Source: Sipunculus nudus
Taxonomy: Eukaryota; Annelida; Sipuncula; Golfingiida; Sipunculidae
DNA length: 64,000 bases
Reading direction: 5' to 3'
Assembly (NCBI GenBank): GCA_026874595.1
Contig: CM049307.1
Span: forward strand, 61,842,370-61,906,369
Shown one piece after another: positions 58,636-64,000 of this stretch. How positions within the stretch are numbered: the first letter of the stretch is position 1; each line of letters opens with the position of its first letter. Position numbers and translations under genes: made by a program. The notes beneath the pieces were generated by a model, which saw only the letters and a list, made by a program, of their open reading frames with translations, ran no database searches and was not told where the DNA came from.

Positions 58636-58725
58636 CTTCATATACCTTTCTCTATCAAACACAGCTGCTATATCTCTTAAAGTATATACACGGACTTGGC
58701 CCAGGTTATTTCCAGAACCATTCAC
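58636..58725 (-). CDS. Internal exon of an unidentified gene (30 codons)
   Basis: Minus-strand exon between the acceptor GTTTACACATACAG (AG at 58727-58726) and the donor ATGAAG-GTGAAT (GT at 58635-58634). It is 90 nt, phase 0 at both ends, and encodes VNGSGNNLGQVRVYTLRDIA followed by AVFDRERYMK. Its frame joins the 59.1 kb exon without interruption. The pattern of a strand, a Gly/Asn-rich turn, then VRVYTLRDIAAVFD resembles a beta-propeller blade of the semaphorin type (where S-A-V-C-V-Y-S-x-x-D-I-x-x-V-F is common). The typical cysteine is missing, so this is only a suggestion. Other propeller or signalling proteins are possible. Confidence 0.65.
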
Positions 58726-59080
58726 CTGTATGTGTAAACACTTTATATAGTGAGTAATAGTCTCTAGTAGTCTACTATAATTGTGAATGTATCTGATGGT
58801 AAGGAATGATACCATGACACAAGTACAATACAATACACATAAAATCCCATCCTCTTATTGGATAGATCCTAAAATACCTTAAGAAAATAGGGAAGAATTT
58901 TCCTTTTCCTGTCACTTTAGTGTATGGTATGACCAGCAATTTACTTCTTTTCCCTGCACCATTCACACTACTCAAACAAAATATAAATTGCTGTACACTC
59001 TAGTGGGAAAATGACAAATGAACCAATTAACTTGCCAAAACATACATGACAAGCATACAGCACATGATGGTGAACAGTAC

Positions 59081-59167
59081 CTGTCGAATGTAAACAACAA
59101 GGAAAGGTTTTCCACGATCTGCATTACAGATTGTCTTACATGGCTGAAAACCTTTCAACCGAAACTT
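59081..59167 (-). CDS. Internal exon of the same unidentified gene (29 codons)
   Basis: Minus-strand exon with acceptor GAATAGTTACAG (AG at 59169-59168) and donor CGACAG-GTACTG (GT at 59080-59079). 87 nt, phase 0 at both ends. It encodes KFRLKGFQPCKTICNADRGK then PFLVVYIRQ. Joined to the 58.6 kb exon across a 355-nt intron it gives ...PFLVVYIRQ-VNGSGNN.... Two cysteines five residues apart could form a disulfide if the protein is extracellular. Upstream exons were not found between 59.2 and 64 kb. Gene identity unknown. Confidence 0.65.
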
Positions 59168-59307
59168 CTGTAACTATTCACAGAATTAATGTGAGCTGTG
59201 CAGAGAACACTGGTCACCAGTGAGACACTTATAACTGTAACAATTTACTTTAAATCAAATTAAAATCTTCAATAGTGAAACTATACTCCAATTTAAAACA
59301 GATTTAA

Positions 59308-60650
59308 ACTAGAATATCAGCAGAAGCTGACAAAAGCCCTCAGCCAAAAGAACAGTGTTTAGAGGTGGTAACAGTGAAAAGTACTAAATATCTGTTCTCA
59401 CATGGATGTATATCTGTACATGTCTCAGTTATAAATTTAAAATGGAGAGGTATGTACCATGACTCATAACAATCCATCAAATGCTTCCTGAAAATAAGCT
59501 TCTAAGTTTTATTCTATTGTAAGCTCTGTGACCTTGAAAAGCAGGTCAAGGTCACCCATCTTCGAACTTGACCGAGATTTTGTTGATATGCATCTTCACC
59601 AAAGAAATAAAATTCCTATTGTGAATCCTTTAAGAGATATCCTGCTCACAAGGCCACAATTGAAAAATCCAAGAAAAATTCATTAAAAATCAGAAATTGC
59701 AGGTGGCGCCCCCAAATTTGTGCAGCAGTTACAGACCATCAGTTCCTATGATCACAGTAAGTATTGTAAAAATCCACCCAATGGGCCCTGAGAAATAAGC
59801 TTCTAAATGTTTTTTCTATAATCAGCTCTGTGACCTTGAAAAGCAGGTCAAGGTCACCCATCTTCGAACTTGACCAAGATTTTGTCAATATACATCTTCA
59901 CTGAAAAAATAAAAATCCTACGGTGAAACCTTTTAGAGATATCCCGCTCACAGGCCAAAAGTTGAAAAATCCGATAAAAATTCATTAAAAATCAGAAATT
60001 GTAGGTGGCGCCACCAAACTTGTTAAGCAGGTACAGATTATCAGTCCCAATAATCATAGTAAGTTTTGTGAAAATCCACCCAATGGTTCCTGAGAAATAA
60101 GCTTCTAAATGTTTTTTCTATAATCAGCTCTATAACCTTGAAAAGCAGGTCAAGGTCACCCATCTTCGAACTTGACCGAGATTTTGTCAATATACATCTT
60201 CACCGAAAAAATAAAATTCCTACGGTGAAACCTTTTACAGATATCCCGCTCACAAGCCCAAAGTTGAAAAATCCGATAAAAATTCATTAAAAATCAGAAA
60301 TTGTAGGTGGCGCCACCAAACTTGTTTAGCAGGTACAGATTATCAGTCCCAATAATCATAGTAAGTTTTGTGAAAATCCACCAAATGGTTCCTGAGTAAT
60401 AAGCATCTAAGTGTTTTTCTATAATCAGCTCTAAAATGTAGAAAAATGGGTCAAGGTCACCCATCTTCGAACTTGACCGAGATTTTGTCGATATACATCT
60501 TTACCGAGGAAATAAAATTCTGATGGTGAATCCTTTTCAAGATATCCCGCTCACAAGGTAAAAGTTAACGGACGCCGGACGGACGGACGGACGGATGGAC
60601 AGCTTGGGTGACGACAATAGCCCATCAGCCTAAGGGCTGAGGGCTAAAAA
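59308..60650 (+). mobile_element. Composite TIR element, long copy (4 internal units)
   Basis: Same start (ACTAGAATATCAGCAGAAGC), same inverted repeats AGCCCTCAGCC (59335-59345) and GGCTGAGGGCT (60635-60645), and the same end as 32450-33190. It has four units of 301-302 bp. The landmark GGTCAAGGTCACCCATCTTC begins at 59544, 59846, 60148 and 60449. Palindromes GGTGGCGCCACC are at 60004-60015 and 60306-60317, and a decayed one at 59702. Each unit carries a TCAAGGTCA word. A (GGAC)n run lies near 60573-60600. Non-coding. Confidence 0.9.
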
Positions 60651-63452
60651 CCAAAACAAATATTTCCATTATATACAAGTATTATGTAAACTTATTTCAT
60701 CATCAAACAAATTAACCAATGTGTTGAAAATTATCTAGATTTCGGACAAATCCCACCTTTGGAATACTATGTTCAATGGTTTCACAGTTAGTGCAACTGC
60801 AATTCTATAACATTTTTTTCCTATCAACAATTCAAAATACTAACACTATTTTCCCCCTATCAATATATTTTATGGTTCCCCCAAGCAGTAGTTTTGACAT
60901 ACATGTATCATTTCCTCATGTAAAAATGAATAATGCTTCCTCTATTTTGTCTGTAAAAGTAACATGAATAAAGAGCTGAAGACATGAATGTAGTATTTTA
61001 AGATTGCCACTTCCTGTTTGTCAGTAATAAGTTAATTGCCTGTGCAGGGATTGATAAATACCATGCTTAAGGTGAAGTGAGGATTCTCACATAACTATGA
61101 ACTTCTACCCCTGTACTGATGGGTCTTGCACTACATGACGTGAATTGTTATCACCTGACTAAGCACACCTGATTAACCATGTCTGATAAGGCCTGTCTGG
61201 TTATCACTGTGCCTTCCATGGCTATCACTGGTTGGTCTGAGCCTCCCTTGCAGTGTAACACTTAGTAAACTCATGCCCTGTCTATAATTGACACCCTCAG
61301 CCCAGCAACCCATCTCAGTCAGTCAGTGACTACTGTGGTATGGCTCACTGTTTTAAAATCAGGTGTGAAGACCTGAAGCTAGTGCTATATATGGCATACC
61401 AAGTTATTTACTCTGTTATGAAACATATGTTATGAAATACTAGAATATTAATGTTTGTTCTTTTGCACTTTAAGGCCAATGCTTAGTTGCATTCCAAATA
61501 TGACAGATAGTGCTGGAAGCACATCCACTGGATACTGTGTCTTAGTTTCTAATATATTTCACTGTGATAGAACCTTCGCAAAACAATGTAAAATTCTGCA
61601 GGGATTAAACCGTTGAATATCAAAAAGGACCCCTCTTAGGACAAACTTGGCATCATTGTGACATTTCAAGACCAAAATAGGTACAGCTAATTTCAATTAA
61701 TCGAAATCTGGTAAACTGAAACAATTTCTGAAGTCCAGAAACATTTTTTAAGTTTTATGTACCTAAATTCTCTATTTAACTGAAACAGTTTACTTGAGAT
61801 TTTCAGATATTTAAATTTCTGATAACGAGGCTACATTTTCAGCAACAAGTTATTGAAACCCATCACCAGTAAAGAAGTTGATTACCCCTGCGTTGGTTAC
61901 CTGGGTAAATACTTTCTGTAGTTTTCACATAATTTTTTATAAAATGCCAGCAGGCCTGACTTACAGAACGTCAAACAAGCTTGCTGGAATCATCACAGGG
62001 TGTTGTTCTCTGGTTAAACAACTACTCACAACCTCTCTTCATGCCTGTCATTTAACATAACATGCACATGCTTAGTATAAATCTTTCCATATTTAAAGTT
62101 CAATCTGTGTTTTACTTACAAATGCTCCTCAACTGTTCACAATATATCTTATGTGATAGGTTACCACTTTTTTAACATTGGCACAGTACTGATTATTGTA
62201 AACCTGATACAGAAAAGGATGTTTTTATTAGGCAGATGAGTAATTTTTCTTAAATATTGATAATCTATTTAAACCAGCTGATGCAATTTACCAATAATTA
62301 TATCAATGTCAAAGTGATAACAATTTTCCCCTTGTCAGATTCATGATGTACTGGATGATACATTCCCTAAACCTCTTACAAAGTGACAACTGTTTCCCCT
62401 TGTCAGCTGTGAATTTTGAAAATTAACAATGTGAATATCAACATTAAATTTTTTTCTGCAACTTTAAACATTCAACTGAAATGGGAAAATGTTTCTTAAC
62501 ATATATTTACTCTAACTGGAAATGTTATTATTCCATTATTTCAAAGTTTTACTGGACATTTAACAGTAACAAACCCAGAAATATAATGACAATCAATGCA
62601 TCAAAACCAATGATCTCCTATTGCGGTGATCTAAAGCCACTCTTAGGATCACACAAATTTGCGGTTAATTGAAATTTCTGCCCTGGAACCAACCAGTTTC
62701 AATTACCTGAAATCCTCAGTGTTTCCACGGCATTGCAACAGTTGAGAGCAACCACTTTCAATTTTATAATATTTGTATAATCCAAATGAGGACGGGAGGT
62801 TTAAGTGAATATAACTGAAATAATAGTGAAACAGATCAAACTTAGACACTACAAACACAAGAAGATTCACTGTTTTGTCTGGTGAATTAAATAGCAGTGA
62901 CTTGCATGTAAACAATCAAATAATATGCACAGTGAGGGACTATGATTCACTTTCAGATGAGCACAAAAGTATCAAATTTCACATTTGCTGTATGGTGGTT
63001 TGTGATGCCACAAGTAACAGAATACAAACTGATGACTACTGAGCCACAGCTGTGTGCAACACTAATGTACTTGGATTATTCCACCAATCCTGACTTATCC
63101 ATTGCCTCACATACAAAAAGTTATACAAATATACCCTTCATGCTATTCTAGGTATATTGAGCTAAGCATGTGAACCAGCAACTGCTGTACTTGACCAGAA
63201 CATACAAGACACTGCAGCTATGCCAACTGCCACTACACCAAGTCTGGAACTGGCACTGCCTCCTTGAGACTACTCTAGTGTGTTTTGTTGGAATAGCCCT
63301 GTAGACACAATGTGTGAAATTAGACATTTGGACCTCCTGGCCACTCTTATTTTGGTTTTGTGAAGCACTTTGCATGAAACGTTCTGAAGAATGGGTAGTT
63401 CACCGACATATCCGCAAATTAAAGTCAATGAAACTCAGTTTATTCCTTACAG
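60651..63452. other. Non-coding stretch with a pair of inverted repeat fragments
   Basis: No supported exon. About 61690-61840 (TTTCAATTAATCGAAATC, TAACTGAAACAGTTTACTTG) and about 62640-62710 (GGTTAATTGAAATTTCTGCC, CAACCAGTTTCAATTACC) share related words in opposite orientation. They may be ends or copies of one MITE family. Confidence 0.35.
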
Positions 63453-63570
63453 TAGGGTTGGGACGTTTACCGGTATACGGTATTATCACGATATCTCACA
63501 GCCACGGTTATCATACCATCAACTTTCCTATTATCGCGATATCACGATATCAATTTTTGTTCACGATTAT
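63453..63570 (+). mobile_element. Possible DNA-transposon end (hAT-like wording)
   Basis: TAGGGTTGGGACGTTTACCG then GTATACGGTAT, ATCACGATATC and ATCGCGATATCACGATATC. The TAGGG-TGGG start followed by runs of self-complementary GATATC/ACCGGTAT words is typical of non-autonomous hAT elements. No partner end could be placed before the window stops. Confidence 0.35.
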
Positions 63571-64000
63571 GGTTCACAGACAAGCCATTGAATTATATAT
63601 TTCTGGAGAAAACTGGCATCATAAGAGTCTGTCCATGTTCAAATTAAATGTATTTCCAAGAATCACATTTATTTTTATAAACCACATGTATTTGAATACC
63701 TGCGTGTCGGTGGAACCGTGTGCTTACGGACTTCGGGAAATGTCCGGAAATAGCAGGATGAATCTTAGAGGACAAAAGCTTGAGAATTCCAGGAGAAAAT
63801 AACATTATAAAGAAGAGCAATAAAACATATTTATGCTTTTATTGCATGGAACGATAAAACATAAAAGTGTCACCATTGGATCGAACATTCCTTACGGGTT
63901 GCATATTTTGCCATGGATATAAAATTGGATTGGAATATTTAGCCATGATGGGTATGACACGCTCTCCGAAAATTCCGGGATTATCCAGCTTTTTTTGTAA
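63571..64000. other. Unclassified sequence at the window edge
   Basis: Somewhat richer in CG-containing words than the preceding DNA. It may be the interior of the element starting at 63453, or unique sequence. No supported gene. Confidence 0.3.

Noticed and set aside
63314-63802. 162-codon plus-strand frame
   Set aside because: It crosses a transposon-like terminus full of palindromic words and has no domain character.

Overview
The window is AT-rich animal DNA: sparse, short, intron-separated coding exons in a large background of introns, intergenic DNA and repeats. A metazoan G-alpha 12/13 gene, GT-AG introns, tRNA-derived SINE heads, many MITE-like elements and abundant dispersed repeats with TGACCTTGACC-type motifs suggest an invertebrate. 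A mollusc, probably a bivalve or gastropod, is my best inference, made from the style of the repeats and not from a marker gene. There are no bacterial-type operons, CRISPR arrays or viral genes.

Layout. 1-2.4 kb is AT-rich intergenic DNA. 2.4-3.1 kb is a GC-richer, promoter-like block opened by a strong hairpin. 4.0-7.9 kb is the most striking locus: an inverted duplication with two divergent, intronless 112-codon genes. Each has a TATA-type promoter, a short leader and, 24-40 nt after the stop codon, a replication-dependent histone-type 3' stem-loop (GGCTCT-N4-AGAGCC followed by ACCACA). The encoded protein is acidic, looks helical and is not a recognisable histone. 10.6-10.9 kb holds the last coding exon of an unrecognised plus-strand gene, followed by three minisatellites (36, 41 and 21 bp units) at 11.7-18.5 kb, a Harbinger-like MITE and a tRNA-Ala-like SINE head. 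18.5-29.7 kb shows only repeats and unique non-coding sequence.

30.0-34.1 kb (minus strand) carries the last two coding exons of a G-alpha 12/13 gene. Its upstream exons were not found. 38.8 kb has a probable terminal exon of an unknown minus-strand gene, directly below a 30-copy, 23-bp minisatellite. 41.9-43.7 kb is a TIR-flanked element with tandem repeats rich in nuclear-receptor half-sites. 48.8-53.2 kb is a near-identical 2.2-2.3 kb direct tandem duplication. 58.6-59.2 kb holds two phase-0 exons of another minus-strand gene. 59.3-60.65 kb is a second copy of a TIR element also found at 32.45-33.19 kb.

Confident functional calls are limited to the G-alpha 12/13 exons and the histone-type 3' ends of the 112-aa pair. 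The other exons are called from splice-site and reading-frame logic and their families are not recognised. Several repeat families share a 5' ACTAGAATA start, a palindromic GGTGGCGCCACC core and a 3' CTTTGT-type end, so they look like one superfamily.
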